Positions 10,100-20,528 are shown, counted from the first letter of the stretch. The stretch: DNA of 32,990 nucleotides from Paramacrobiotus metropolitanus (GCF_019649055.1 NW_026570597.1:1-32990); one strand, 5' to 3'. A program made the numbers and translations. Notes: generated from the letters alone by a model not told the origin.

Positions 10100-10327
10100 G
10101 ACGATTATTCAAACAGATTTTTTATCCATGGCTTTGATCTAACACCGGGAAGTACCGGCCTTGGTAAACTCAGTCTTATTCGTCAAGGCAATATCGGAAT
10201 AAGAGTTATTTTTGGTGAGGCAGTCAAAGTACCCATGACGGTGACATTCTTGACGTTCGATGCTGTAATCAAATTAAATAATTTCCGCCAAGTTTTAACC
10301 TTAAGCTTCTTTGCTTCTCCCTTGACT
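10100..10327 (+). pseudogene. F54H12.2-like protein, C-terminal fragment
   Basis: Frame 2 opens after TGA 10097-10099 and encodes, in order, FIHGFDLTPG, LIRQGNIGIRVIF and TFDAVIKLNNFRQVL. From memory of the family annotated after C. elegans F54H12.2, which occurs in many copies in metazoan genomes and beside Polinton/adintovirus-like genes, the C-terminus has 'FDLTPD', then 'L...GNLR.E..F', then 'FD.VIEI...R.VL'. The order and spacing match here. The function is not established; a role in virion structure has been suggested for the associated elements, and I treat that as unproven. The frame runs straight on into the zinc-knuckle ORF with no stop. The N-terminal two thirds are missing or decayed. 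A second copy of the same end lies at 23567. Confidence 0.6.
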
Positions 10328-10622
10328 ATGGCTTACAACATCTGCCTTAACTGTGGAGTTATCGGGCACAATTTTAGTGAATGTCCGATATCGACCTTTG
10401 TTTTAATTGTCATCAGCCCGGGCATTACGCGGGACTGCTAACTACTTTTGCGGATATTATGATACCTACCACGAAGACGACAATTGTCCACTCGGGCAAT
10501 GTTGTCCCGAGTGCGACCAACCAACTGATCTTATAGGAGATTGCGAAAATGACTTAACATGTACGAATTGCGACCTCAGTGTACACCCAGAACAATGTGA
10601 GTTATGCGAAGACGAAGGGTAA
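10328..10622 (+). pseudogene. Cysteine-rich zinc-knuckle protein, frame-shifted
   Basis: ATG at 10328 starts MAYNICLNCGVIGHNFSEC, a perfect CX2CX4HX4C knuckle (10343-10384, frame 2). A second knuckle, CFNCHQPGHYAG, follows in frame 1 (10399 on) and lacks its last Cys. Frame 3 then carries YYDTYHEDDNCPLGQCCPEC and further CX2C pairs (TCTNC, CELC) to a stop at 10620-10622. The order of Cys clusters is kept through two frame changes, so this is a decayed gene or one with sequence errors. Zinc knuckles bind single-stranded nucleic acid. The NCPLGQCCPEC core is repeated in diverged form (DCPLASICPEC) at 23.85 kb, also just after an F54H12.2-like end. A Gag nucleocapsid is the alternative, but no protease or RT follows. 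Confidence 0.55.
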
Positions 10623-12030
10623 GCTCATTCAGAAAGGTCATCATTAGAAAAGATGATCCTACATTTATCTATTGGTTTCAGTCTCAGATATCAGTCGCAC
10701 ATTATATATTTTCTCGTATTTTTTTTATTACATTATCCAGTTTTATTAGCAAACAAAAAATCGCAGCATGCAACACTAACAAAAAACGATTGCAAATCGC
10801 TTAATACAAAAGGGCCAATAGTTTATAAATTTATTTTAAAAGAATCGCAGATGCGACAGCAATAAAAAAGTTAAGCAGTGGGAGAGAAAAAATACTACCC
10901 TACTTCCATGGCGTTATTTTATTATTACTAAAAAAGAGCGCAAATAACTAAAAGACCGCGTTGCGGCAGGCCTATCTTACCGGTATAATTTTTCTGTTCT
11001 ATGTTATTTATGTAACTTGGTGATGGTAACTTCCTTGTTGTTCAAAACAGTTTACGGGAAGTAGGTAAATCAACCGAAAAGTGACACCGGGCAGCGGCAC
11101 AAAATATTCAGTGCAAACAATGCGGGTTGGAGGGTCAGACTTTGGAAGAACGGTACCGGCGGCGGTGGCACGCGACGAAGATGTGAGGGTAGATGAAAGG
11201 TGCAAGGCTTAAATTGTGGCAAGACAAAGCTTAGACATGGAGAGCATGTAGACCGTTCGCAACAGGTTGCGGTTTGATATATAATAGCTCTTAATGTATT
11301 TCATTATCCAAATAACTGTATGCGCATTCACCAGCAGCTTTAGAATTTATTATTATTATCTAAACAGAAACACAGTGATAAGCTGATGGCTTGCCTGATT
11401 CAATGAACAGAGTAGTCCAGACATCGGCTTATGATTTCGGAGACCATTGCGAGGTAAAGGCTCCATCAACTACACAAGGCAGGATTTCGCCGGTTGCTCA
11501 GTACGCTGTGCGCGAGCTCACCACGAGGAAGCAGCATTGACATTGATATTGAAGCACCTTTAATACATAAGATGGGATATCGCAGTGGACAGAATCCACC
11601 TTCGGTACATATTTTAAACTGAGGACCCATATAAGCATCACCAATTGCGCCTTGTGATGCGGCCTCCATAGGCGGCTCCTGCAAGGTAATTTGTGAAAGA
11701 ATAGTTTTACATTTCGATCAAACATTGTAAAAGTTATTTCCTCGTAAGGAATGAGTACACACAGTTTCGTCATCACTTTGAAAGATCTTTACGCTGTTGG
11801 ATCCTTTTTTGAGCCACGAAACAACTTATTATCTTCCTCTTCTTCTGTATTCTCCGATAACTCTGTATCGGAGGATTCATCGCCAGATTCCAAGATAACC
11901 GCATCAGATTTCCGTGGCTTATTGCAAATTTGCTAGCGCTTATTCCCCACTAAATAATTATCCCGCACGATCGCAATACAAGGAGAAAGGGATTTTGGAA
12001 ATATTCTCTATATTTTTTGACTAGGTTTGG
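10623..12030. other. No confident gene; one short acidic frame on the minus strand
   Basis: The first part is A/T-rich with poly-A runs at about 10740-10790. On the minus strand, 11929-11789 encodes about 45 residues with an acidic run (SGDESSDTELSENTEEEED), like the N-terminus of several nuclear or transposase proteins. No domain follows. Minus frames at 11776-11466 carry no motif. Since the Gag at 12031-13334 is on the minus strand, this region is where its pol would be expected, but I find no protease or RT block. Confidence 0.3.
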
Positions 12031-13334
12031 CTACAGTTGAAAAGCCGAGCCGCTTTGGGTGCCGAAATTTCCAAAGTTTCGGTTTGGAAGTCTTGAGTTT
12101 CCGGAGTTCCAGAAGTTTGATCGGGTTCCGACGCTCGAATAACTTCTTACCCGGTTGGAATTTACTCGGTTTCCCCGGAAGGGTGTTTGGCTTCGCGGCC
12201 TATCAAACCCTTGTGGCCAATTGCGCTGGCCTTGTTGGGACTTACCGGAACCGTCGACGTTCCTCGGCCCAATCATCCTTTAATGTCCACCGCGCTAGTG
12301 ATTGTTTTGTCCTTCAGGATTTGGTAATTGGCTCGTTGCGTGATATCGATCGCGCGGGAAACTTTCATCAGAAAATCTGCTGGTGTGGTCGGAAGCATCA
12401 GTCCGACGTCTTTAACATGTTGTCCGGTAAGGCCGTAGGTCAGCTTCTCTGCTTTTTCCGACTCGGATATCTTATTTTCTAGGATATAATAGTTTCATGA
12501 CGTTATGGTAGCAGCCTAGCCAGGCTTGAAGTTTCAAAGTCAACGACGCAATAGTTTTGCCCACTTTTGCGTCCGCAATAAAATAAATTTCCGCCTGAAT
12601 GAGAACGAACGAGTGACTTTTCCGCAACGCAACTGCAGACATGGCGGGTATTTGTGTCCCATGTGCCGATGTCCGGTGCTGCCGATGAACAGAAAGCTGG
12701 AAAGCGTCGATAGAATTTTTGGTCTTTCGGTCCACATTTTGTCAAACGGTTAAGGCAGTGGAAGCGCTTATTAGCTGCTCTAATCTTTGCGGGGCTACGC
12801 ACGTTATCTTACGCAACAAGAAAATTGTGGCCGTACCGCTTTTTCATGCATAGGCATGTATGAAGGTTAGCAGAAAAAGCATGAAATACATTCGGAGTTC
12901 ACTCCGACCTTTACAACACGGAAACGCTTTTTCTTGTATGCCACCATATTGCAGTTGTTTCGTCTAGCTACCGTCGATATGATCCACGAAAGAATGCTCG
13001 ATATGACAGCTATGATCCACGAAAGAATGCTCTCGCCCCTAAACGGGTACGAGTGGACAGCCATTTCAGCCGTTCTGCAAAGGCTGGCAAAGGGCCCTGC
13101 AGCTGGATTTCTAAATGATCACCCATGAGTAACAGCAGCTCGATCGAATTGCTGGAAGAAAGCAGTAATGGTGTACTCTGGCTTATTGTTAAAAACTTCG
13201 ATCTTAAAGAAATTTGCTCTCAGTTTCCAAAAACGTTGTACTCCTGGCGAAAGTCCTGGTAGCGAAGACACGTCCGCAAGATGTGGTCCTCCAGATTGCT
13301 GAACCGCACGTACCTCACCAACAAGGGGACGCAT
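12031..13334 (-). pseudogene. gag: Ty3/Gypsy-type Gag remnant
   Basis: Read on the minus strand. At 13334-13119, FKIEVFNNKPEYTITAFF and QQFDRAAVTHG resemble the start of a Gypsy Gag capsid ('F.G....I..FF..FD..A'). At about 12495-12273, GLTGQHVKDVGLMLP and then TTPADFLMKVSRAIDIT resemble its end, as in the Gag at 2471-2899. A frame change then gives 12276-12031, an Arg/Asn/Ser/Gly-rich basic tail (about 81 residues) with no cysteine, so the knuckle was lost or absent. The middle (12.5-13.1 kb) is too decayed to follow and includes a 33-bp tandem repeat. The long plus-strand frame at 12027-12482 is the antisense shadow of this tail. No pol is found beyond 12031. Confidence 0.5.
12978..13032 (+). 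repeat. 33-bp tandem repeat, two copies
   Basis: TATGATCCACGAAAGAATGC begins at 12978 and again at 13011, a 33-bp period that is a multiple of three. In the plus frame it repeats MIHERML. It lies inside the decayed middle of the minus-strand Gag, so it is probably a local duplication after insertion. Confidence 0.7.
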
Positions 13335-14495
13335 TAACTAAGAGATAACGGTATCTACAGACCTCAGTTTGCCTATTCACATGTCATAGTCCAGCATCCC
13401 GGGATTATAGGTCAGTGACGATAGGCAAGTCGTCAAAGTTAACGGTTTTTCTTGGAACGGCCGTTCAAAAAAAGATTTGAATTATCAAACCTTTTGTCAG
13501 CTACTGCAAGCTCCTATAAAGTACGTGGAAGTGCTGCTGTATCCATTTTCTTTCAAGAAAGATAAGAAATGGAAGAACTGGAAATTTGAATTAACCTTAA
13601 TAGCGTATTGACTTGGCCATTAGACAAATGGATACAGCATATCTTAGCCATCACGCCGAATTTTTTCCAGCATTGCATATCCATACCCGGTCCCGTAGAA
13701 CCCAGGCTTTGTTGATCATTGCTCCTGGAACCGGAGGGGCCGCATTGGCAGCCACATTTGCTTGCAGTAAAGAAAAACTTAGGGAATACGACCTGATGGT
13801 GCAGTAAACACGTGCAGCTTTTTGACTTCCACCTCAGTCACTTGAGCGTCTTGCTCATAGACACCTGGTGATATTATGGGATCCGCATGCTCCGCACCGG
13901 CATCAAGTCGGATATCCGGGGCCTCTTCCTCCTCTACTAGTCCGGCATCTTCCGCAGCTGGTGGCAAAGAAACAATTCGGTTTTTATGCTTTTAGTCGTC
14001 ATTATTCTGTAGCGAAACAGAGGTTCCGACTGCAAATGAAGACGATACTGGTGATAGCATTACGATGGGCGATGCTGTTGCTGCTGGTAAAGCCACAAGC
14101 AACGAAACTAAGAAAGGAATGGTAAAATGTCTGAATTCATTTAGCACGGCAAATTTAGGTCACTTACAGGCTTTGGGAGATCCAGGAGCACAGTTTGCGT
14201 GGAAAATATCTTTGCGTAACCCGCACGTATTTTGGGCCCTCATCTAAGAAGCGAGGCATTGTATAATTCCAGCCTCAGTCAGCAATGCCGTCTTATCGTC
14301 CGAATCTCCACAGCCATTAGCTACGGTTATTAAACCGCCTCGTTGCCGGATACTCCAAATCTTATTGAATTTCCGGCTCATATGACACATCAGGCAAAAT
14401 ATTTCTTTTTAAAAAAGGAAAATACTTCTTTGTGAAGTAAAATAATACTAACGGCGTAGTTTAAAATACGGACTAAAGTATAACATACGTACGGC
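13335..14495. other. No recognisable gene
   Basis: Frames at 13613-13807 (+), 13967-13779 (-, acidic EEEEAPDIR segment) and 13868-14247 (+) show no domain and overlap one another. The region may contain the upstream part of the Gag element at 12-13.3 kb. A long terminal repeat could lie here, but I cannot identify one without its partner. Confidence 0.3.
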
Positions 14496-14499
14496 TTAC

Positions 14500-14678
14500 C
14501 GGGATGGCCTTAGCGTGATGCCTTTTCGTGCCAGTCGGATGTGGCTGCGTGGTCGATCGTATCCCTTTGTTCTTCTGGATCCTTTGCCAACATAAAATAC
14601 TGCACAAATGAATTCTTCGAAATTGGCTGTCGGAGACAATTGTTCTAGCAGCAAATACATGTAACTCTTATCTGACAT
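14500..14678 (-). CDS. GIY-YIG nuclease exon, LEM-3/ANKLE1 type (partial)
   Basis: The minus frame starts MSDKSYMYLLLEQLSP and continues FEEFICAVFYVGKGSRR to SHIRLARKG. From family knowledge, ANKLE1/LEM-3 nucleases have a divergent GIY-YIG core: 'Y.Y.LLDP' forms the first strand and 'E.F...IFYVGKG...R...H' supplies the second motif with the catalytic Arg and His. Those elements are all present here. The frame ends at a TAA lying inside GTAAGC, a good splice donor (GT at 14499-14498), so the ORF may be a true exon whose continuation lies below 14490. I did not find the next exon (usual Glu and the closing Asn region). LEM-3-like domains occur in stand-alone repeated genes in some invertebrates, and a mobile element origin is possible. 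Confidence 0.65.
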
Positions 14679-15499
14679 GGTTTAGAAAACTTCGCATATG
14701 TTTTAGAACTTTTCAACGCGCCGATGGCGCAATTCAACACGCAAATGGCGACATTTGATCGAGAGGAGGATATGCACCACTTGATTCGATCCCACTAAAA
14801 ATTTCTTCCTAGATAAGCGCAAAAGGCAAATATGCTACCCTCGATCACAAATAATAATTGAAGATTGATTCAACAACCTAGCTAGTAAGATGTACAGATA
14901 GATCAGGTAAGAGGTGGTAATGACTCCAAAAAATCCAGGCCACCATTATGGTCAGTAACTTCACAAATTGGGCGGTAATTAATTATACGCGTGTTCATTG
15001 CACCGGATGTGTTGTCGTACTTGCATGACCGCTTGTGCCTGGAATGGAACTGATAGTGCTCGCATCAGTATTGTGACACATTTCTTTATGTGACCAGAAA
15101 ATTATGCATTAACAATGAAGTTTTCATCTTATAGCAATTAGTCGCTGCTTAAAAATGCAATCTTGTCGTATTTTAGCGATCTTTTCATAAACAAAATTAA
15201 CCTCGACTATTCGGGACCTTTTGCTATGATTAATTAATTAACAATCAAATTTTAAATAAGTCGCATTAGTTGTCACAATGTCAACAGCCAGTTACCTATT
15301 CGGCGTCGAAGCAGTGATATTGGTTCTCGTTGCGAATATTTAAAGTGCGAATTTCACAGGCATCCGAGGTTTCGACTTTAAGGAAAGCTTTTTTAGTTTT
15401 ATTTGTGTCAGGACCGTTCACAATAAAGAAAGTTTTATGGGCACGAGTAGACCAAAATTAACATGTATCTCGTGGGTCTAGGAAAACTGTGACTCAGTG
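14679..15499. other. No recognisable gene; one short tandem repeat
   Basis: Two 21-bp units at 14712-14732 and 14733-14753 share TTCAAC(G/A)CGC and ATGGCG. The rest is A/T-rich with no frame or inverted repeat that I can support. Confidence 0.4.
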
Positions 15500-15600
15500 C
15501 AATAGTGCTGTTAGTACCATCGTATATGGGGAAGGCATGAGATTGAGCTGGGACCTCCCGGGAAGGTTCAAGGTCCATAAAGCGGGCACTACTGTGACCG
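15500..15600 (+). repeat. Dispersed repeat, copy 1 (partner at 24288-24412)
   Basis: The strongest part, 15567-15588, contains GTTCAAGGTCCATAAAGCGG. The partner at 24382-24401 reads the same with one or two changes. Similarity extends left through ATGAGA..GAG and CCTCC.GGGAAG, and weakly for another 30 bp. Both copies share an in-frame stop, which argues against coding sequence. It lies upstream of the BEL/Pao-like primer site at 16167, so it may be part of a long terminal repeat. Confidence 0.6.
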
Positions 15601-16166
15601 CTCCGTATACACCACGGTCACCCTGCTGCTGCAAAACCAAGCCCGAATGAAGCGTTCTGTTCGCCAATTATGTGCTATTCCGCATGTTAGTGCTCCTGTA
15701 GCTCCACGTGAGATGCAATCGTTCCCTTAAACCTCTGCACGTTGGTATACTCATATTACAGTGCTTGTATTCAGCACTCCGAACTTACTTCGGCTAATAT
15801 AAACTTATCACAAAGCAAAGGAAGTCAGGAAGATGGCATTTGTAAAGAGATCTTTACATTACACGTATATTATTATAAGATTATGTATTATAGTTTAACC
15901 TTGCATTGTAAAACGCAGACGTGCTTATGCTAACATTGTACAGCAAGACTGAGACTGGCTCAATGTACCCGTCTGAAGTTCTAAAATTGCTTCGCCCCGT
16001 CCGCGCTAAAGTGTGTATTTTGCCTAGTGCTGCGTCAGCAGCTGCTATATTATTCTCTTCACATCCGCTTTACGATTTATCTACGATTTATTGAATTAAA
16101 GTGTTGAGTAAAAACCAGTTTGAGACTGTATGCACAGACAGTACACAAGCGTGTGAATGTTATAGT
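15601..16166 (+). other. Possible 3' part of a long terminal repeat
   Basis: A/T-rich sequence carrying TTGAATTAAAGTG near 16091-16103, resembling a poly(A) region, then ending just before the primer-site-like sequence at 16167. No 3' partner LTR is seen in the window, so solo LTR or truncated element is likely if this is real. The 63-codon frame at 15742-15933 has no motif. Confidence 0.25.
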
Positions 16167-16179
16167 TGGTGCCGAAACC
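16167..16179 (+). promoter_or_regulatory. Retrotransposon primer-binding-site-like sequence
   Basis: TGGTGCCGAAACC starts with TGG, complement of the tRNA CCA end, and matches the style of primer sites in BEL/Pao elements. A second, shorter copy, TGGTGCCGAAC, occurs at 16230-16240. No Gag or pol is recognisable downstream, so it could also be coincidence. Confidence 0.35.
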
Positions 16180-16240
16180 AAGTTTGAACACTTGACCTTT
16201 CGCCCTCCCCAGCGATTACTCCGGTAACCTGGTGCCGAAC

Positions 16241-17329
16241 TGAGTACACTCGACTGCTAGTGGGGCGCATAACACTAGCAGTACCGTTCGTCGGATCCAG
16301 ATCCCCCAGCCTCAAAATTCCGATCGGTAAGGATCAGCTTTCCTCCAAGCAGGAACTGCCCCTTGAGTGCCTTCCATTGTCGTTCGATAATTGCGGTGAA
16401 CCGCAATTTATCTTGAGGCTATTTCGTGCGTTGCCACCCTCTTGTGGTTGTCTGGTTCCTTACTTGTACATGCAGTTTTTGCTCTGTTGTGCTGCCTATT
16501 TTCAGCATATACTCTGTACATCAGCTATGGAAGCGTCATGCATGGCGCTACCCGGGTATGGTACACGTGTGTAGAAGTAGCGATAACTTACATATCATTG
16601 TGATGGTCAGCGCTGCATGCGTGGCCATTGTCTTGACCTCCTGCTGTGGTCGCGGCATGGGTTTTAGGCGCGCTTGCGGTACTGAATGATGCTCTGCAAC
16701 AAAGAAAAGTTGGACATCAGATGAAAGAAAATAGCTACATTCGGATACTTAGTATGTCTATCGGCTATCATGGATAATCTTTCGATGCCTTATATACTCG
16801 CCGCATGGATACCTAGAGTATTCCGTGCAGCGCGGTGTGTACATTCATCTATCTTATACAGTGGTGCACGTACTGCCCTGTGGACAAAATGCATATTAGA
16901 CGCTACTTACCACCACAAAACATTCTCTAAACTTAAGTTCGCGTATGCCTTTGAAATGCCCACCCACGGAGATTTCCCAAACCGAATTACGACTTTAAGA
17001 CTAACGACGTCCCGGATACCGAAGAAATACATGGATTAGAATTAATTTCTGACGACGAAACCCAGCGCCACGAAAACCCTAGACGACACCCAAGGTTAAA
17101 TCCGCAGAGGAGTGTGAGTGTGGTTGCCGAGTCGCTACACTGATTCGTAAACTACTGCCAGAGGAAGATGTGGATAGCAACAATCAGTTCGTGGGAGAAG
17201 CCACGCGCTGGTATGCATTTGTGAGAGACTGCAACGGGTACGCCCCACAGGAGATGCTGGTCTAAAGAAATTTGGTTCCTAATTAGATTGTGCGACTACT
17301 GGTGTAGGCTTTTCTTTCCGTTGATGATG
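16241..17329. other. No confident gene
   Basis: Plus frames at 16260-16574 and 16770-17039 lack motifs. A 60-codon frame at 17083-17265 (+) has an appealing composition (SAEECECGCRVATLIRKLLP, later TRWYAFVRDCNGYAP) but begins directly after a stop, has no start codon and lies where the pol of the minus-strand RT at 17.3-17.9 kb would continue. I regard it as unresolved. Confidence 0.3.
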
Positions 17330-17900
17330 ATATCAGCTGTTAAGATGCTGAGAAGTTTTTCAAGATTCTGGAACTTCCCCTTTGACCAAAATATCATCGA
17401 TATAAACCTGAACTTTTTTTTCTCGTATCATATGCAGAAGTAAACTTTGCACGGTTCTTTGGAATGCGCTCGGTGTGAAATGAGCGCTGACGGGTAGACG
17501 ACAGTGCTGCTAGGAACCACAATGGGTTATAATGGGTAGATTTTCCCGCTTATTTTTGTTTTTCGCTCATTCCCGCCCGCACAGGGACTTGGTGAAATCC
17601 CTGTGCCGGGTCGATTGCAGGAAACTATTGGCCTTTCATGGACTATAGAACTTCCTCAGTTGATGAGATAGGATACCTTTCCTGCTTAAACTTTGCGATC
17701 AGTCCCTGATGTGGGATGTCATGACCTAATCCCATGTAAGCGGGATTTTGGCAGCGCGATGGCTAAGGTACACGATCTGCCAGCACGTAGGTAGCTTTGT
17801 TAGCTGCGCCGTCTTGCAGCAATGCCAAGCGCTGCAAGTGGAGATCAAAGTTTTTCCGACTTCCTGTGGGCCTCAAACCCGCTATCGTAACTGGACGATA
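17330..17900 (-). pseudogene. pol: Ty3/Gypsy reverse transcriptase remnant
   Basis: Minus strand, high to low. Around 17850, FDLHLQRLALLQ resembles the RT N-terminal 've.eL.rL...gi'. At 17675-17644, RYPISSTEEVL is the conserved '(R/K)YPLP.I.dvL'. At 17622-17584, PAIDPAQGFHQVPV is the 'F..lDl..g.HQ.p' block with the first catalytic Asp. At 17406-17383, VYIDDILVKG is the YxDD catalytic box. Between the last two blocks the frame shifts and the PFGL block is not legible. Stops interrupt the linker. The spacing fits Ty3/Gypsy RT. Integrase and RNase H were not found below 17330. Confidence 0.75.
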
Positions 17901-18599
17901 GCCAACGATGGATACAGCCTGGTTCCGTTTTAGGCATGGCGGTGGTATACTGAAAATGTGAACTTGAACGGGTTACCATTCATCGCTGTAAATGGAGACA
18001 ATATGCGAAGCAGCCGACACAGCGGCTATCACATCAATCTTTCTTGGCAAAGTTTAATGTGTCCACTGAGCTACCTCACGAAGCGTTGCCCAACGCTCCT
18101 AGTCGTGAACATCGGTACACTTACGGCTTCTCGCTCAGATCGAATAAATTCTCTGATAGGTGAAATGTGTCTTCGTCGACGCGCCTCGCGGTGCTGCCGC
18201 CACCATGGCAGAGGCGAAGAAAATTATTACTTAAGCACAGATATTTACCGCGATAATTTCAATTTGTTTGCTTTGGTTTTTGAACAATGGGCGCATGTAG
18301 CAAAAAAGCGAAGTGTAATATATCTATCTACTTTCGATAAGATGCTTTTAGAAAAGACATAGGAGAAAAGGTCCCCTCAGTTTCTGAAGCAGAGAGTCAG
18401 TGTTGCTTTAATGCGAGGTAACGCTGTGTGTGTTCAGGAAACGTTCTGTACCGGTAAGAGACTGGATGAAGTGTGCTACGTGTTGAAATAATGAGAACTG
18501 CGTAATTTTGAGTTTAACAAATGTTAATTCGAATAACCCTGTGAGCGGAAAAGCGGCTCACGTACGGCGATGAAGTCTTTCAAAGGATTTCAACGTATT
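17901..18599. other. Probable upstream pol sequence, then nothing recognisable
   Basis: The part next to the RT remnant may hold its protease region on the minus strand, but I see no clear D(T/S)G box. The plus frame at 17958-18362 (134 codons) is interrupted by no motif and is probably the antisense shadow. 18363-18599 is featureless. Confidence 0.3.
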
Positions 18600-18670
18600 G
18601 CGCCGTGGTGCAGTGGTATTGCCTACGCGGATCTAACGAGTAGCCGGGGTTCGATTCCCCCATCGGCGCC
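18600..18670 (+). tRNA. tRNA-like sequence (tRNA pseudogene or SINE head)
   Basis: The 71-nt stretch has 6-bp acceptor pairing (GCGCCG with CGGCGC), a perfect Pol III A box (TGGTGCAGTGG), a 3-bp D stem, a perfect B box (GGTTCGATTCC) with a 4-bp T stem, and TTTTT directly after (18671-18675) as Pol III terminator. The anticodon arm does not fold: the CTAC/GTAG stem would leave a 13-base loop, and no anticodon can be read with confidence. It is therefore a decayed tRNA or the promoter head of a tRNA-derived SINE. No obvious SINE tail or second copy is seen. Confidence 0.6.
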
Positions 18671-19225
18671 TTTTTCAGCCGTATCTCGGTTTCCAGTTGA
18701 TAGCGCTCTGGTTTTAAGTTTAAGTTTTTAACCCAATAAAGAGACTCAGTAATACGGCCAAGGATTTCTGCCGGCCGTTAGCCGAAAGGCCAGCCGTTTA
18801 TCCGGCCGTTGCAATATTTAGACATAGTCTAAACATTAGCATTACGATTATGTATTTAAATAACTTGGCAGTGATAAATATGTTATGATAACAGAAAAAT
18901 CTTAAGCAATGCAAGCCGAACAGATTTATCTGTGTAGTAATTGCACGTTATGTTACATATAATCCCAATCGCCGTTGCTTTATTATGTCTAAATTTTCGA
19001 TTGTCTTGTGCGTTCTGGCTCAACTCGTCGGAATGCGGCGTTTTGCTATGTAAATTAGGTAACCAGTACTAACCACTAATCATGCTAACAGAATGCTCTG
19101 GAAGAAGACTGTTATTCCCTGCCAAAGAGCACGCGCTGACCTAGAAACGATGAAAGAGTGCAGAAAGGCCAAGCATGCAGAGCCAGTGTGACTGGACAAA
19201 AAGAGAGAGAGACGTTTTCAAAATG
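18671..19225. other. No recognisable gene
   Basis: After the T run, a short GC-rich patch (about 18769-18809) contains GGCCGTT twice, and CCGGCCGTT twice, around GCCGAAAGGCC. The remainder is A/T-rich. Confidence 0.4.
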
Positions 19226-19585
19226 CTAGTAAGAATTCAGAGAAAATTGCAGCAATCCGATGACTGAATGCGGATGTAGTCTCGCTGATGAAGACGCGCC
19301 TTTTAGTCTCAACGAGAACAGCTTTCGTGCGCGTTGACCTGTGCATTTGCTTTTGCCTACAGAGCGAACCTCTGCGTGACAGATATACATACGCATTACT
19401 GGCTGAAATTTCATTACCTTTAATGTTTTTGCTCTAATTTTCTTATCCAGGAAAGTACCGTGGAGTCTTGTTGTTCGCGACGTGTAAATCGCTTTTCCGA
19501 TTTCTTGATATTTTTTGCACCTGTGATAGATAGCGTTGGATGGAATTTGGTAGGATCGCATGATCAACCTTCGCTTTTTTTCCAA
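19226..19585 (-). CDS. Unidentified basic 119-codon frame
   Basis: The minus frame starts MEKKRRLIMRSYQIPSN and stays basic throughout (many Lys, Arg), with few acidic residues. It has one Cys-containing stretch (YHRCKKY) and no recognisable domain, signal peptide or membrane segment. No splice or promoter evidence supports it. Chance openness is a real possibility at this length. Confidence 0.2.
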   Translation of the reverse strand: MEKKRRLIMRSYQIPSNAIYHRCKKYQEIGKAIYTSRTTRLHGTFLDKKIRAKTLKVMKFQPVMRMYICHAEVRSVGKSKCTGQRARKLFSLRLKGASSSARLHPHSVIGLLQFSLNSY

Positions 19586-20528
19586 TTTGCAAAAGGGGAT
19601 GCCGGTAAGTCTTGATAAGTTTTCATCTAAAGGTGATGAGCGGCTAGTTCATGCCCTGGCGCGCAACGGCTAAAAAATCACATTGAAAGGAGAAACTCTC
19701 TTTTAACCCCATAAAAAGTATGTCCTGCGCCGGCTCCAAGCGCTAACTAACGGCTTACAATGCTTTACAATTACTACAATACTGTAGACCGTCAGCAACC
19801 GGTGTAATACTCTTAGTATAAAGGGAAAAACCGCTTCGCTCAAACCGTTTCCCTGTTCTGCTGCCGTAACCCGGCTGGAGTTTGACGTTGTGGCTAAACA
19901 TGGCGCTTATATACTGCGCCGAATTTAACCAGATGTACAATGCGACTAATAAAGGAAGTTACGGGTTGGGGCCCGCATAGTTTAGCGAAGACAGCGAAAA
20001 CGGTTGGTACAGCTCGTACACGCACAGACAGCCACACTCTTACGTGTGTAAGTGAATGCGAGCGGATTAACCCACTCACACGCACATGTGCCGATCGATC
20101 GATACAGCGAGGCAGCATTCCGGTTGCGCTTTCTGGCAGCACTGAAATCATCTGTCTTCGGTCTATTTATAGTCACAACAGAGAGACTGCATTGATCGAT
20201 CAGCCTCAGCGGGCAAAAAAGGCTGTTCGCAGGCTTTTTAACATAGTCCGTAGCCTCCTCATTTAGTCAGATTGTACTACGGAAACGTCACACTTCAGCC
20301 TGGTTACGGCCGCAGTTTCGTGAACTTGTTCGACTTAGATGGTTGTCCCCCTATATTAGTTCTTTCTCTTTCTATTCTGGGGGTATGAGGCATAGCTCTC
20401 CCATGACCTATAATTGTACAGTTCGAACTACAATTGTTTCTGTGTTAGTGTGGTAGCGGTTACTCAAAGTACTGTACTGCCTTTGATATTATGATAGCGA
20501 TTTCCCGACGCATTGTGTCATAGAACTA
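19586..20528. other. No recognisable gene
   Basis: Frames at 19940-20266 (+), 20151-19894 (-) and 20176-19982 (-) overlap and cover a patch with CACACGCAC-type and GTGTGTAAG-type repeats. No motif. The RT of the Gag-protease element at 20529-22300 would be expected here on the minus strand but is not legible. Confidence 0.35.

Noticed and set aside
11789-11929. Acidic minus frame as the N-terminus of a piggyBac-like transposase
   Set aside because: Only an acidic run is present; no DDE-domain motif or TTAA-flanked ends were found.
12027-12482. 151-codon plus frame, one of the longest in the window
   Set aside because: Antisense to the Gag tail and capsid end on the minus strand, which have recognisable motifs.
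17958-18362. 134-codon plus frame
   Set aside because: No domain; lies opposite the likely protease region of the minus-strand RT remnant.
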